64,000 nt of DNA from Streptomyces liliifuscus (GCF_016598615.1 NZ_CP066831.1:5208001-5272000); one strand, 5' to 3'. Shown: positions 7,748-16,431, counted from the stretch's first letter. Translations and numbers: made by a program. The notes: a model not told the origin generated them from the letters alone.

Positions 7748-8386
7748 ATGCCCGACTACCCCGCCGCCACCCAGCGCTCGCGCGTCCGGGTGCCGCTGCG
7801 TTTCAACGACGGCTACAGCGTCGACGCCGAACTGGTCACCTTCCACGGGCTGGCCGACGGCCAGGAACACGTGGCGATGATCCTCGGCACTCCTTCGGCC
7901 GCCCCTTCAGCCACCCCCCTGGTCCGCCTCCACTCCGAGTGCCTGACAGGTGACGTCTTCGGCTCGTCGCGCTGCGACTGCGGCCCCCAGCTCCGCGAGG
8001 CGGTCGAGCAGATCGCGACCCGGGGCGGCGTGCTGCTCTACCTCCGCCAGGAGGGCCGGGGCATAGGCCTGTACAACAAGCTCGACGCGTACGCCCTCCA
8101 GGACGAGGGTCTCGACACGTACGCCGCGAACACGGCCCTGGGCCTTCCCGAGGACGCCCGCGACTACACGGCGGCGGCCCAGATGCTGACGGCGCTCGGC
8201 ATCACGGAACTGGACCTTCTCTCCAACAACCCCGACAAGGCGAACCAGCTCCGGGACCTCGGCATCACGGTCGGGCACCGCGTCCCGACGGGCGTCTTCA
8301 CGACGGCCCACAACGTCCGCTACCTCCGCGCGAAGGTCCTCCAGACCCAGCACACGCTGCCGCTGGCGGAGTTGACGGCGGGCTGA
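7748..8386 (+). CDS. ribA: GTP cyclohydrolase II
   Basis: A 212-residue stand-alone GTP cyclohydrolase II, which opens GTP to 2,5-diamino-6-ribosylamino-pyrimidinone phosphate, formate and pyrophosphate. The zinc cysteines are C65, C76 and C78 (HSECLTGDVFGSSRCDCG). The catalytic loop YLRQEGRGIGLYNKLDAYALQ is intact. Y115 matches E. coli Tyr105; replacement of this Tyr by Met in a Streptomyces paralogue is reported to give the formylated product, so this copy should make the ordinary deformylated one. It has no fused DHBP synthase domain. It follows the MarR gene by 125 bp with two operator-like palindromes between, so it is probably controlled by that regulator. Streptomyces carry several paralogues; this one may serve a special pathway rather than bulk riboflavin. 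Confidence 0.92.
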   Translation: MPDYPAATQRSRVRVPLRFNDGYSVDAELVTFHGLADGQEHVAMILGTPSAAPSATPLVRLHSECLTGDVFGSSRCDCGPQLREAVEQIATRGGVLLYLRQEGRGIGLYNKLDAYALQDEGLDTYAANTALGLPEDARDYTAAAQMLTALGITELDLLSNNPDKANQLRDLGITVGHRVPTGVFTTAHNVRYLRAKVLQTQHTLPLAELTAG

Positions 8387-8447
8387 GGCGATCGCGGATC
8401 TCTGACGGAAGGGGTGGCTCCGCGCGACCACAGGGCAGAGTGCGGTC

Positions 8448-8855
8448 ATGGGGGACGACAGCGAAGCTCAGCGCATGGCGGAGGACGACAGACTCTGGCA
8501 GCACACGCTGCACGAGAACACGATGCTGTTCCAGCGCGGCAACCTCTTCCTGGTGGGCCAGTCACTCTTCGCCGTGGCCCACACGACGCTCCTGGCCTCG
8601 GAGCAACACCTCGCGGCCGCCCGGGTCCTGGCCGCCTTCGGCCTCGTACTGGCCCTCACCTGGCTCTACGTCGGCCACCGCCACCGCCTCTACTACCGCC
8701 ACGTCCAGGCAAGAGCACTACAACGCCTCCCCGACTACGCCACCACCTGGACCACGTGGACCGGCCGCAGACGAGGCATGTCGATCACCTTGATCGCGTA
8801 CGTCCTGCCGGGTCTGGCTGTGGTGATGTGGGCGGCGTTGCTGGTGATCACCTGA
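8448..8855 (+). CDS. small membrane protein, RipA-like
   Basis: A 135-residue protein of unknown function. The N-terminus is acidic and polar (ENTMLFQRGNLFLVGQSLF), followed by membrane segments at about 30-50, 57-75 and 112-133, with a basic loop HRHRLYYRHVQARALQR between the second and third. The pattern recalls the RipA family of octameric membrane proteins, but I am not certain. It starts at the ATG at 8448, 61 bp after GTP cyclohydrolase II on the same strand, and could be cotranscribed. Nothing points to a role in flavin metabolism. Confidence 0.7.
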   Translation: MGDDSEAQRMAEDDRLWQHTLHENTMLFQRGNLFLVGQSLFAVAHTTLLASEQHLAAARVLAAFGLVLALTWLYVGHRHRLYYRHVQARALQRLPDYATTWTTWTGRRRGMSITLIAYVLPGLAVVMWAALLVIT

Positions 8856-8876
8856 GCAGGCCCCGAAACACAACCG

Positions 8877-8912
8877 AGCCCCCACCTCAGAAATGTCTCT
8901 GAGCTGGGGGCT
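8877..8912. terminator. bidirectional terminator between the membrane protein gene and tRNA-Lys
   Basis: Inverted repeat AGCCCCCA-C-CTCAGA / TCTGAG-C-TGGGGGCT with one C-C mismatch, between convergent units. Confidence 0.8.
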
Positions 8913-8918
8913 CTTGCG

Positions 8919-8991
8919 TAGACCCTGTGGGACTCGAACCCACAACCAATGGATTAAAAGTCCACTGCTCTGCCAATTGAGCTAAGGGTCC
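8919..8991 (-). tRNA. tRNA-Lys (anticodon TTT)
   Basis: 73 nt, CCA not encoded. The anticodon loop CTTTTAA sits in the stem GGA/TCC, the T-loop TTCGAGT is normal, and the acceptor is GGACCCT/AGGGTCT with a G-U closing pair. Confidence 0.95.
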
Positions 8992-9168
8992 GTGCGTCGG
9001 ACCAGGCCGATGCACGCACCGACCCGTGTCGATGCAGGAACGAGCATAGCCGGACGTGGCCGAGACTCCGATCGGGTATCGGTGACGCGGCCACGCCGGA
9101 TGGGGTCGGAAGGGTCCCACAGGGCTCCGGCGGAGGCCGGAAGGATGGTGCGCGGCAAGGCGCGCGCG

Positions 9169-10704
9169 TTACGGGTCCACCGGATCCGGGGCCCCCGCTC
9201 GGGACGCCTCTCGGGCGTGGGTGCGTTCGTGGTTCGGGTTGAGGAACCAGTGGCGGGCCGAGGCGAACCACCAGGCGGCGGCGAAGCCGAGGACGGCCAG
9301 GACCGCGATGGGGGCGTAGTTGAAGGTCTCCCAGGTGACCGGGGAGACCTGGGGCAGCATGAAGAGGATCGTGATGACCCCGACCCATGCCACCGCCACG
9401 ATGCCGATCGGGCGGGACCAGCGGCCCAGGTGCCACGGGCCCCGTTGGAAGGCCTCGCCCTTGCGCAGGCGCAGCAGGGTCGGGATGACGTACGCGATGT
9501 AGAGGCCGATCACCGCGATGGACGTCACGGCCGCGTACGCCGTCACGTTGATCAGGTAGGGCAGGCCGAGCATCAGCGCGCCCAGCGCCGCCAGCCACAC
9601 CGCCGCGACAGGCGTACGTGTGCGCGGGCTCACCGTGTGCCAGATGTGCGAGAACGGCAGGGCCCCGTCGCGAGAGAAGGCGTAGATCATGCGGGAGTTG
9701 GCGGTCACGGACGCCATGCCGCAGAACAGCTGGGCGCCGATCACCACCAGCAGGAGGAGTTTGCCCGCCGTCGCGCCGAGCGCGTCCAGGAGGATCTGGG
9801 CGGGCGGCACCCCGGTCGGCGAGCCGAGGGCACCGTCGTACGACTGGATCGCGAAGGTGAAGCCCAGGAGCAGGACGAAACCCGCTATCCATGATGTCCA
9901 GATCGACTGCACTATGCCCTTCGGGCCGGCCGTCGACGCGTCGTGCGTTTCCTCCGTCATGTGCGCCGAGGCGTCGTACCCGGTGAAGGTGTACTGGGCC
10001 ATCAGCAGGCCGAGCAGGACGACGTAGAAGCTGCTGCCCCAGCCCGTGTTGTTCACGAACTCCGTGAACACGAAGGACGCCGACTGGTGCTGGTCCGGCG
10101 CGAACGTCAGCGCGCCCACGATGACCGCCACACCCACCACGTGCCACCACACGCTGACGCTGTTGAGGAGGCCGACGATCCGTACGCCGAAGGTGTTCAA
10201 CAGGCCGTGCAGGACCAGGATCCCGGCGAAGAGCAGGATCGTACGGCCCGGGGTGACCTCGAAGTCGAACTGCAGGTTCAGATACGCGCCCAGGAACGAG
10301 GCCGCGCCGAAGTCGATGCCCGCGGTCACCGCGACCTGGCCGAGCACGTTGAACCAGCCCGTGAACCACGCCCAGGCCGCGGCCGTACGCGGGGGCGCGA
10401 GGCGGTGGGCCCAGAAGTAGAGGCCGGCGGAGGTCGGGTACGCCGAACAGATCTCGGCCATCGCCAGCCCGACGAACAGGGTCATCAGACCCACCGCCAC
10501 CCAGCCCCAGGTGATCACGGCGGGGCCGCCGGTGTTCATGCCGAACAGGTAGAGCGTCAGGCACCCGGAGAGCACCGAGATGATCGTGAAGGAGACCGCG
10601 TAGTTGGAGAACGCCGACATGCGGCGGGCGAGGACCTGCGTGTAGCCGAGCTGCGCGAGACGTTCCTCGTCCGACAGCCCACTTGCTCTGGCGTCATCTG
10701 TCAT
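9169..10704 (-). CDS. APC family amino acid permease
   Basis: A 511-residue secondary transporter with about 12 membrane segments, of the amino-acid/choline (GabP/BAT1-like) branch of the APC superfamily. The first helix region (SAFSNYAVSFTIISVLSGCLTLY), AEICSAYPTSAGLYFWAHRLAP, FTGYDASAHMTEETHDAS and NSRMIYAFSRDGALPFSHIW are typical of the branch. An amino acid, gamma-aminobutyrate or similar amine is the likely substrate; the sequence does not decide. The ATG at 10704 starts a polar N-terminal tail (DDARASGLSDEERLAQLGY). An inverted repeat at 10743-10782 in its leader may be regulatory. The 177-bp stretch between its stop and tRNA-Lys holds no gene. Confidence 0.9.
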   Translation of the reverse strand: MTDDARASGLSDEERLAQLGYTQVLARRMSAFSNYAVSFTIISVLSGCLTLYLFGMNTGGPAVITWGWVAVGLMTLFVGLAMAEICSAYPTSAGLYFWAHRLAPPRTAAAWAWFTGWFNVLGQVAVTAGIDFGAASFLGAYLNLQFDFEVTPGRTILLFAGILVLHGLLNTFGVRIVGLLNSVSVWWHVVGVAVIVGALTFAPDQHQSASFVFTEFVNNTGWGSSFYVVLLGLLMAQYTFTGYDASAHMTEETHDASTAGPKGIVQSIWTSWIAGFVLLLGFTFAIQSYDGALGSPTGVPPAQILLDALGATAGKLLLLVVIGAQLFCGMASVTANSRMIYAFSRDGALPFSHIWHTVSPRTRTPVAAVWLAALGALMLGLPYLINVTAYAAVTSIAVIGLYIAYVIPTLLRLRKGEAFQRGPWHLGRWSRPIGIVAVAWVGVITILFMLPQVSPVTWETFNYAPIAVLAVLGFAAAWWFASARHWFLNPNHERTHAREASRAGAPDPVDP

Positions 10705-10742
10705 GCCCCCAGCAATTCCCCTGCCGGGGGTGTGACATGCGC

Positions 10743-10782
10743 CACGGAGGGGCTCGTTTGGCTAAATATGAGCCCCTCTGGC
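10743..10782. promoter_or_regulatory. inverted repeat in the permease leader
   Basis: GAGGGGCTC (10747-10755) and GAGCCCCTC (10770-10778), extended outward by CCA/TGG after one mismatch, around an A/T-rich 14-base centre. It lies 39-78 bp upstream of the permease start. It could be an operator or an RNA hairpin. Confidence 0.45.
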
Positions 10783-10881
10783 AACTGCCCTGCCCGAGAC
10801 CGGCAACCGGCCCCACCCGCGGGTCGAGTGTCCCGCACGTCCGTGGCCCCGGCTCCCGGTCCGGCCGGTTCCGGGAACGCC

Positions 10882-10919
10882 GAAGGGGCCCGTACGACCA
10901 AGGTCGTACGGGCCCCTTC
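10882..10919 (-). terminator. terminator of the DEAD-box helicase gene
   Basis: A perfect 18-bp inverted repeat around AA (GAAGGGGCCCGTACGACC and its complement), 57 bp past the stop codon. It is followed by two copies of AGTTGCTCAGC. Confidence 0.85.
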
Positions 10920-10975
10920 AGTTGCTCAGCTTCAGTTGCTCAGCGGGCCGATCGGCCGTCGCCGCTCAGGCGATG

Positions 10976-13189
10976 TCAGCCGTTGCGCTTCCAGCGCGGC
11001 TTGTCGTCACGGCGCCCGAAGGACGGGCCCGAGCCGGAACCGGCGCCGCGGTGGTCGTCACGACGGCCGTAGGGACGGTCGTGGCCACCGGAGCGGAAGC
11101 CGCCGCCGGAGGGACGGTCACCCTGCCGGTCGCGGTTGAACGGGCGGTCGCTGCCCCTGTGACCGGCGGGACGGTCGTCGCGGCGGAAGCCACCACGGTC
11201 GCCGCGGTCGCCACCGGCGGGACGGTCGTCACGGCGGTCACGGTTGAAGCCACCCGAGGGGCGGTCGTCGCGACGGAAACCACCGCGGTCGCCGCCACGG
11301 TCACCACCGCGGTCATCACGACGGTCACGGTTGAAGCCGCCCGACGGACGGTCGTCGCGACGGAAGCCGCCACGGTCGCCACCGGAGGGACGCTCGTCAC
11401 GACGGTCACGGTTGAAACCGCCCGAGGGGCGGTCGTCACGACGGAAACCACCGCGGTCGCCGCCACGGTCACCACCGCGGTCGTCACGACGGTCGTCGCG
11501 GCGGAAGCCACCGGACGGACGGTCGTCGCGGCGGAAACCGCCACGGTCGCCACCCCGGTCGCCACCGCGGTCACGGTTGAAGCCACCCGACGGACGGTCG
11601 TCACGACGGTCACGGCGCTCGTAGTTGCCACGCTCGTCACGACGCTGACGCGGCTGCTCCTCGCGAGCGGCAGCGGCGGCGGCTTCCTCGGCCACCGCCT
11701 GCTCGGCGACGGCAGCGGCGGCGGCCTCGACCACGGCGGCGGCCTCGGCGAGCGCGGCCTCCGGGTCCTCGCCACGCTCACGCGCGGCCCGGGCGATCAG
11801 CCGGTCCGACTCCTCGCGCAGCTCGACGGCACGACGCTGCGCGCGCTCCAGCTGCTTGGTGAGGTCGGAGACCTCGCGCTCGGCCTGCTGCGCGGCGTTG
11901 CCCGCGGACTCGGCCTGGACCTCGGTCATCGACCGGGCACCGGTGATGTCGGCGACCTCCGGGTCGAAGGTCGTACCGCCCTGGATGATGTGGCGCGAGG
12001 CGTCGACGCCCGCGTCCTCCATCAGCCGGAAGATCTGGCGGCGCTGGTGCGGCAGGGAGAGCGAGACGACCGTGCCGGAGCGGCCCGCGCGGGCCGTACG
12101 GCCGGAGCGGTGCAGGTAGTCCTTGTGGTCGCCGGCCGGGTCCACGTTCAGGACCAGGTCGATGCCGTCGACGTGGATACCGCGGGCGGCCACGTCGGTC
12201 GCGACGAGCGCGTTGACGTAACCCTTCTTGAAGTCCTCGAGCACGCGGGTACGAGCGCCCTGGGTCATACCGCCGTGCAGCGCGTCGGCCTTCACACCGG
12301 AGTCGCAGAGCTGCTCGGCGATGCGGTCGGCGCCCAGCTGGGTGCGGACGAAGATGATCGTGCGGCCCTTGCGGGAGGCGATCGCGGCCGTGACCGGCGC
12401 CTTGTCCTTGGGCTTCACGATGAGGATGTGGTGGGACATCGTCGTGACGTTGCCCTGGGCGCTGTCGACCTCGTGCGTGACCGGGTTGGTCAGGTAGCGC
12501 TTGACCAGCGTGGAGATCTCGTTCTCCATCGTGGCCGAGAACAGCATGCGCTGGCCGCCGCCCGGAATCTGGTCGAGCAGCTCGGTGACCTCGGGCAGGA
12601 AGCCCAGGTCGGACATCTGGTCGGCCTCGTCGAGGACCGCGACCTGGACGTTCTCCAGGGAGCAGGCGCCGCGGTTGATGATGTCGCGCAGCCGGCCCGG
12701 GGTGGCGACGAGGACGTCGACACCGCGCTCCAGCGCGTAGATCTGGTTGCCCATCGACGTACCGCCGCAGACGACCTTCATCTTCAGGCCGAGCACGTCG
12801 CCGTAGGGCTGGAGGGCGTCCGCGACCTGCATCGCGAGCTCACGCGTCGGCGTGAGGATGATGCCGCGGGGCTTCTTCTTCTCGGTGTGGCCGCCGGAGA
12901 GCTGCGTGAGCATCGGCAGACCGAAGGAGAGGGTCTTGCCGGAGCCGGTGCGGCCGCGGCCGAGGATGTCCTTGCCGGCCAGGGCGTCCGGGATGGTCGC
13001 GGCCTGGATCGGGAAGGGGGAGGTCACGCCGTTCTGCGCGAGCTTGCGCACGACGCCCTCGGGCAGACCCAGGTCGCCGAAGGTGACCTCGGGAACCTCG
13101 GGAGCCGCAGGCGCGGCAGTCTCGTCGACAGCGTCCCCGATGTTCTCGTTCTCGGGCACGACGACGTGATCAGTACTGGAAATGGACAT
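10976..13189 (-). CDS. DEAD-box ATP-dependent RNA helicase with repetitive RNA-binding tail
   Basis: A 737-residue helicase expected to unwind structured RNA in cold response, ribosome assembly or mRNA decay. Motifs: Q-motif region TFGDLGLPEGVVRKL, Walker A GRTGSGKT (79-86), PTRELA, DEAD (187-190), SAT (218-220) and HRSGRTARAG near 365. After the two RecA domains comes an Ala/Glu-rich coiled region (about 425-515) and then a tail (about 517-737) built from repeats of RRDDRPSGGF, NRDRRDDRG and GGDRGGFRRDDR, ending in PRWKRNG. Such RGG/RDR tails bind RNA nonspecifically and can drive phase separation (known for related helicases; inferred here). The DNA of the tail is repetitive. A long ORF on the other strand is only its shadow. 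Confidence 0.93.
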   Translation of the reverse strand: MSISSTDHVVVPENENIGDAVDETAAPAAPEVPEVTFGDLGLPEGVVRKLAQNGVTSPFPIQAATIPDALAGKDILGRGRTGSGKTLSFGLPMLTQLSGGHTEKKKPRGIILTPTRELAMQVADALQPYGDVLGLKMKVVCGGTSMGNQIYALERGVDVLVATPGRLRDIINRGACSLENVQVAVLDEADQMSDLGFLPEVTELLDQIPGGGQRMLFSATMENEISTLVKRYLTNPVTHEVDSAQGNVTTMSHHILIVKPKDKAPVTAAIASRKGRTIIFVRTQLGADRIAEQLCDSGVKADALHGGMTQGARTRVLEDFKKGYVNALVATDVAARGIHVDGIDLVLNVDPAGDHKDYLHRSGRTARAGRSGTVVSLSLPHQRRQIFRLMEDAGVDASRHIIQGGTTFDPEVADITGARSMTEVQAESAGNAAQQAEREVSDLTKQLERAQRRAVELREESDRLIARAARERGEDPEAALAEAAAVVEAAAAAVAEQAVAEEAAAAAAREEQPRQRRDERGNYERRDRRDDRPSGGFNRDRGGDRGGDRGGFRRDDRPSGGFRRDDRRDDRGGDRGGDRGGFRRDDRPSGGFNRDRRDERPSGGDRGGFRRDDRPSGGFNRDRRDDRGGDRGGDRGGFRRDDRPSGGFNRDRRDDRPAGGDRGDRGGFRRDDRPAGHRGSDRPFNRDRQGDRPSGGGFRSGGHDRPYGRRDDHRGAGSGSGPSFGRRDDKPRWKRNG
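11040..11640. repeat. imperfect tandem repeats encoding the helicase tail
   Basis: Blocks such as GGTTGAAGCC and CGACGGAAACCACC recur with variable spacing and encode NRD-, GGF- and RRDDRPSG-type repeats. Copy number is likely to vary between strains. Confidence 0.8.
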
Positions 13190-13500
13190 GCGAATGCGAA
13201 ACCTTCCGGAGTCTCGTACGGCACGCGCCCGTCAACTCCGTGATTTCGCAAACGACCGCCTCAATGCGGTCAGCCACGGCAAGGGAGAGTACGCGCCACA
13301 CGGCGCGCTCTACTTGGCGCCGGGCAATGGGATCAAACGATCTACCACCATACGCACCCCCCACCCGGTAAGGCAAACCGGCTCCGAGAGGCTCCGGTCA
13401 CACTGCCTCCGGGTCCTCTCGCCGAACGCGGGCGCACCCCCTGTGACCAGGCCAGATACGGTCAGGCCCGTTGTGACCGGCCAGGTGTGACCAGGTCGCT
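13190..13500. other. 311-bp gene-free region upstream of the helicase gene
   Basis: It should hold the helicase promoter and a long leader, as is common for cold-shock helicases. Visible are GCGCC-ACAC-GGCGC (around 13306) and several GTGACC boxes near 13441-13495. No ORF with coding character was seen. Confidence 0.5.
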
Positions 13501-14022
13501 TCAGGCCTCGACACCGGCCTGGGGTGCCGGTTCCCGCCGCTCCACGAGCTGCGGTTCGGGCTCCGGGTGCGCCGAGGACGACGGCTCGGCGGTCGTGGGG
13601 TCCGGCGACGGAGGCGGCGGCTCCTCCTTGGTGGGTGTCGGCTCGGGGTCCGGTCGCGTCGGCGTGGGCTGGGCCTTTGTCGGTGAGGGCGCCCCCGGCT
13701 TGGGCTTCTTCCCGTCCTTGCCGTCCTTGCCCGGCTTGGGCGGAGCGGCCGTCCCGCTCTCCCCGGCGGACGGCGACGCCGACCCGGACGCCGACTCGTG
13801 GGGCTTCGCCCGACCGTGTTTTCCGTCACCCGCCCCGCGGTGGCCGGCGCCCCCGCCGCTCACCGCGGACCCGCCGTCGGGCGCCTCACCGCCCCGCTGC
13901 CCGGCCGAGTGCGAGGGCTTCGCGTGGTCGCCCCCGTCGTCACCGACGCTCATGCAGCCGGCGGACGCGGCGACGGCCAGGGCGGCGGCGGCCAGACGGA
14001 CGGGTACGTACTTGGCGCGCAC
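13501..14022 (-). CDS. Pro/Lys/Asp-rich lipoprotein of unknown function
   Basis: A 173-residue putative lipoprotein. I choose GTG 14022 because GGAGGTG lies 7 bases before it and the following residues form a good signal: VRAKYVPVR, a hydrophobic Ala-rich stretch, then the lipobox ASAGC with the lipidated Cys at 23. The rest is low complexity: Gly/His-rich near 40-65, KPGKDGKDGKKPKPG in the middle, then Pro/Thr/Glu-rich to the end. No domain is recognised. The composition suggests a disordered wall-spanning or linker protein at the outer face of the membrane. It lies between the helicase and the minimal metallopeptidase gene on the same strand. Confidence 0.7.
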   Translation of the reverse strand: MRAKYVPVRLAAAALAVAASAGCMSVGDDGGDHAKPSHSAGQRGGEAPDGGSAVSGGGAGHRGAGDGKHGRAKPHESASGSASPSAGESGTAAPPKPGKDGKDGKKPKPGAPSPTKAQPTPTRPDPEPTPTKEEPPPPSPDPTTAEPSSSAHPEPEPQLVERREPAPQAGVEA

Positions 14023-14136
14023 GGGCAGCCACCTCCGGGCGGTGTGAGGAGTCCCCCTGCCCAACTCCCGCCGCCCGCAAGAAGACACGCGAACGCCGGA
14101 GAGACACGGGAGAACCGCCCGCACACCACGAGAGAT

Positions 14137-14330
14137 ATGTCACCCACACCCGAGAGCGCACGCCCGCCAGTGGTCACCCGCACCCGAGACCATGACCCCG
14201 CCCGCCGTCACCCGCACCCGAGGGCACGCGCACACTCGCCGTCACCCACGCCCCAGGACACGCCCCCGCCCGCCGTCACCCACGCCCCAGAGCGCGCACC
14301 CGCCCGCCGTCACCCGTACCCGAGCGCGTG
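14137..14330. repeat. degenerate tandem repeats (CCCGCCCGCCGTCACCCGCACCCGAG-type)
   Basis: At least five imperfect units of about 30-35 bp, each with CGCCCGCCGTCACCC followed by an ACCCGAG or CCCCAG variant, fill the gap between the lipoprotein and metallopeptidase genes and run into the 3' end of the latter. Confidence 0.7.
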
Positions 14331-14660
14331 CAGCCGTGCGTCGTCGATGCCGAAGTGGTGGGCGATCTCGTGGACCACGGTCACCTCGGTCTCGGCCACG
14401 ACCTCCTCCCGCGTCGCGCACATCCGCAGCGTGGGCCCCCGGTAGATGGTGATCCGGTCGGGCAGCACCCCGGCGTACCACTCGCCGCGATCGGTCAGCG
14501 GAGTCCCCTCGTAGAGCCCGAGCAGCTCGGGGTCGTCGGCGGGCGGCTCGTCCTCGACGAACACCGCCACGTTGTCCATCAGCCGCGTCAGCTCCGGTGG
14601 AATCCGGTCCAGCGCCTCGGCGACCAGTTCCTCGAACTCCTCGCGCGTCATCTCCAGCAC
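14310..14660 (-). CDS. minimal metallopeptidase family protein (zincin)
   Basis: A 116-residue protein of the very small zincin family common in actinobacteria. The zinc motif is HEIAHHFGIDD, that is HExxHxxGxxD with H97, E98, H101 and probably D107. The short body has two acidic helices, then strands ITIYRGPTL. The peptidase role is inferred from the motif; members are poorly studied. The start is GTG 14660; ATG 14651, three codons in, is an alternative and neither has a clear ribosome binding site. The gene is divergent from the metallophosphoesterase. Its last codons coincide with degenerate repeats that continue downstream. Confidence 0.8.
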   Translation of the reverse strand: MLEMTREEFEELVAEALDRIPPELTRLMDNVAVFVEDEPPADDPELLGLYEGTPLTDRGEWYAGVLPDRITIYRGPTLRMCATREEVVAETEVTVVHEIAHHFGIDDARLHALGYG

Positions 14661-14785
14661 AGAGCCATTGTCCGGTACCGAGGCCCGGGCGCCACGGGAC
14701 GCGGCGCACGAGAACACACCCCGGGGCACGCCCGGGAGCGGGGCCGCGCCGCATATCCGCCCCCACCTCTGGGCATACGGGACCA

Positions 14786-16351
14786 ATGGCCCGCGTCCCC
14801 GCTGCCGCCACCGCTCTGCACCGTGTACGAAGGGTTCCCCGTGCCTTCGTACGCCGCTACCGCGCACGCCGCACACACCCCGTCGTCGAACTCGTCCACC
14901 AACCGCACCCCTGGGCCCGCGCCCTGGGCCTCGTCACCGTCGTGCTGTTCGGCGCGTGGCTGGGCCTGCTGATCGTCGGGAACGTCCGGGCGCCGGTGGG
15001 CCCCATGGACACCACGATGACGCTGCGCCCCTCCCTCACGGGCGGCACGAAGATCAACGTCTCGCCGCTCGGCGCCCTGGAACTGCGCAGCCACACGGCC
15101 CCGCTCCGCCTCGACGTGGACGTCGACCAGCTCGACCCCGTCCGCTCCCAGGCCCTCGTCGACCACCCCGAACGCCTCTCCGGCCTCCAGGACGAGGTCG
15201 CCCAGGACGTCGGCGACGGCACTCTCGACCTGGCCGTACGGTCCGTCGTGGCCGTCGTCTCCGGGGCGACCGCCCTCGGCCTCGCGGTCTACCGCCGCCC
15301 GCGCCGGGCCCTGGCGGCCGGCGGCCTGGCCCTGACCCTGCTGACCGCCTCGGGAGCGACGGCCTTCGCGACCTGGAACCCCAACTCGGTTCTGGAGCCG
15401 AAGTTCTCGGGCCTGCTCTCCTCCGCCCCCTCGGTCGTCGGCAACGCCCGCAGCATCGTCAGCGAATTCGACGTCTACCAGAAGGAGTTGGCCCGCCTGG
15501 TGACGAACGTGACAAAGCTGTACGACGTCACGTCCACGCTGCCCGCCTACGCGCCCGACCCCTCCACCATCCGCGTCCTGCACGTCTCCGACATCCATCT
15601 CAACCCGGCGAGCTGGAAGATCATCGCCTCGCTGGTGAAGCAGTACAAGATCGATGTGATCGTCGACTCCGGCGACACCATGGACCACGGCACGGCGGCG
15701 GAGAACGGCTTCCTGGACCCGGCGGCCGACCTCGGCGCCCCGTACGTCTGGGTGCGCGGCAACCACGACGGCCGGGTCACCCAGAGCTATCTGGAGCGCA
15801 TGAAGAACGTGCACGTGCTCGACAACGGCCGGGCGGTCTCGGTGGCGGGCCTGCGCTTCGCGGGCGTCGGCGACCCGCAGTTCACCCCCGACCGCACGGC
15901 CAAGCTGGGCGGCGACCAGTCGGAGGTGCTCGCGGGCGCCCGCCTCGCCTCCTCCCTGCGCGACCAGAAGGCGGCCGGCACCCCGGTCGACATCGCCGTC
16001 GCGCACAACCCGACCGCCGCCCGCCAGACGGACGGCGATGTGCCCCTGGTCCTGGCCGGCCATCTCCACCACCAGGAGATGGAGATCATGAAGTACGGCA
16101 CCCGGCTGCGCATCGAGGGCTCCACGGGCGGCGGCGGTCTGCGCGCGCTGGAGGGCGAGGATCCCGCACCGATCGAGACGTCGATCCTCTACCTCGACCG
16201 CGACACCCGACGTCTCCAGGCCTGGGACGAGATCAAACTGGGCGGCCTCGGGCTCACCACGGCCGAGGTCAGCCGCCACCTCCCCAAGGAGAACCAGCCG
16301 GGCGCCGTCACCACCCCGGCCACCCCGACCCCTTCCGCACCCACCCCGTAA
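14786..16351 (+). CDS. membrane-anchored metallophosphoesterase
   Basis: A 521-residue protein with an N-terminal membrane segment (about 45-70: LGLVTVVLFGAWLGLLIVG), a second pair of hydrophobic segments (about 150-200), and a calcineurin-like phosphoesterase domain from about 262 to 490. Metal-ligand motifs are clear: HVSDIHL (about 265), DSGDTMDHG, RGNHDG (about 324), AHNP and GHLHHQE (about 424). The domain should face outside. The substrate is unknown; relatives hydrolyse phosphodiesters such as UDP-activated lipids or cyclic nucleotides. The C-terminus is Thr/Pro-rich (TTPATPTPSAPTP), like a wall-spanning tail. The ATG at 14786 leaves 125 bp of divergent promoter space. Confidence 0.87.
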   Translation: MARVPAAATALHRVRRVPRAFVRRYRARRTHPVVELVHQPHPWARALGLVTVVLFGAWLGLLIVGNVRAPVGPMDTTMTLRPSLTGGTKINVSPLGALELRSHTAPLRLDVDVDQLDPVRSQALVDHPERLSGLQDEVAQDVGDGTLDLAVRSVVAVVSGATALGLAVYRRPRRALAAGGLALTLLTASGATAFATWNPNSVLEPKFSGLLSSAPSVVGNARSIVSEFDVYQKELARLVTNVTKLYDVTSTLPAYAPDPSTIRVLHVSDIHLNPASWKIIASLVKQYKIDVIVDSGDTMDHGTAAENGFLDPAADLGAPYVWVRGNHDGRVTQSYLERMKNVHVLDNGRAVSVAGLRFAGVGDPQFTPDRTAKLGGDQSEVLAGARLASSLRDQKAAGTPVDIAVAHNPTAARQTDGDVPLVLAGHLHHQEMEIMKYGTRLRIEGSTGGGGLRALEGEDPAPIETSILYLDRDTRRLQAWDEIKLGGLGLTTAEVSRHLPKENQPGAVTTPATPTPSAPTP

Positions 16352-16431
16352 ACCGTTTTGGCGATCCCTCCCGACATCCCATATGCTTCTCACGTCCCCG
16401 ACGCGCTGCAAGGCGCCCAGGCGGGCCGATA

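Noticed and set aside
11040..11640. CRISPR-like array
   Set aside because: The repeats are short, in frame, and encode a peptide tail; there are no uniform spacers or cas genes.
10922..13243. A 773-codon open frame antisense to the DEAD-box helicase gene
   Set aside because: It is Val/Thr/Ala-rich without any domain, arises from GC bias, and the opposite strand encodes an unmistakable helicase.
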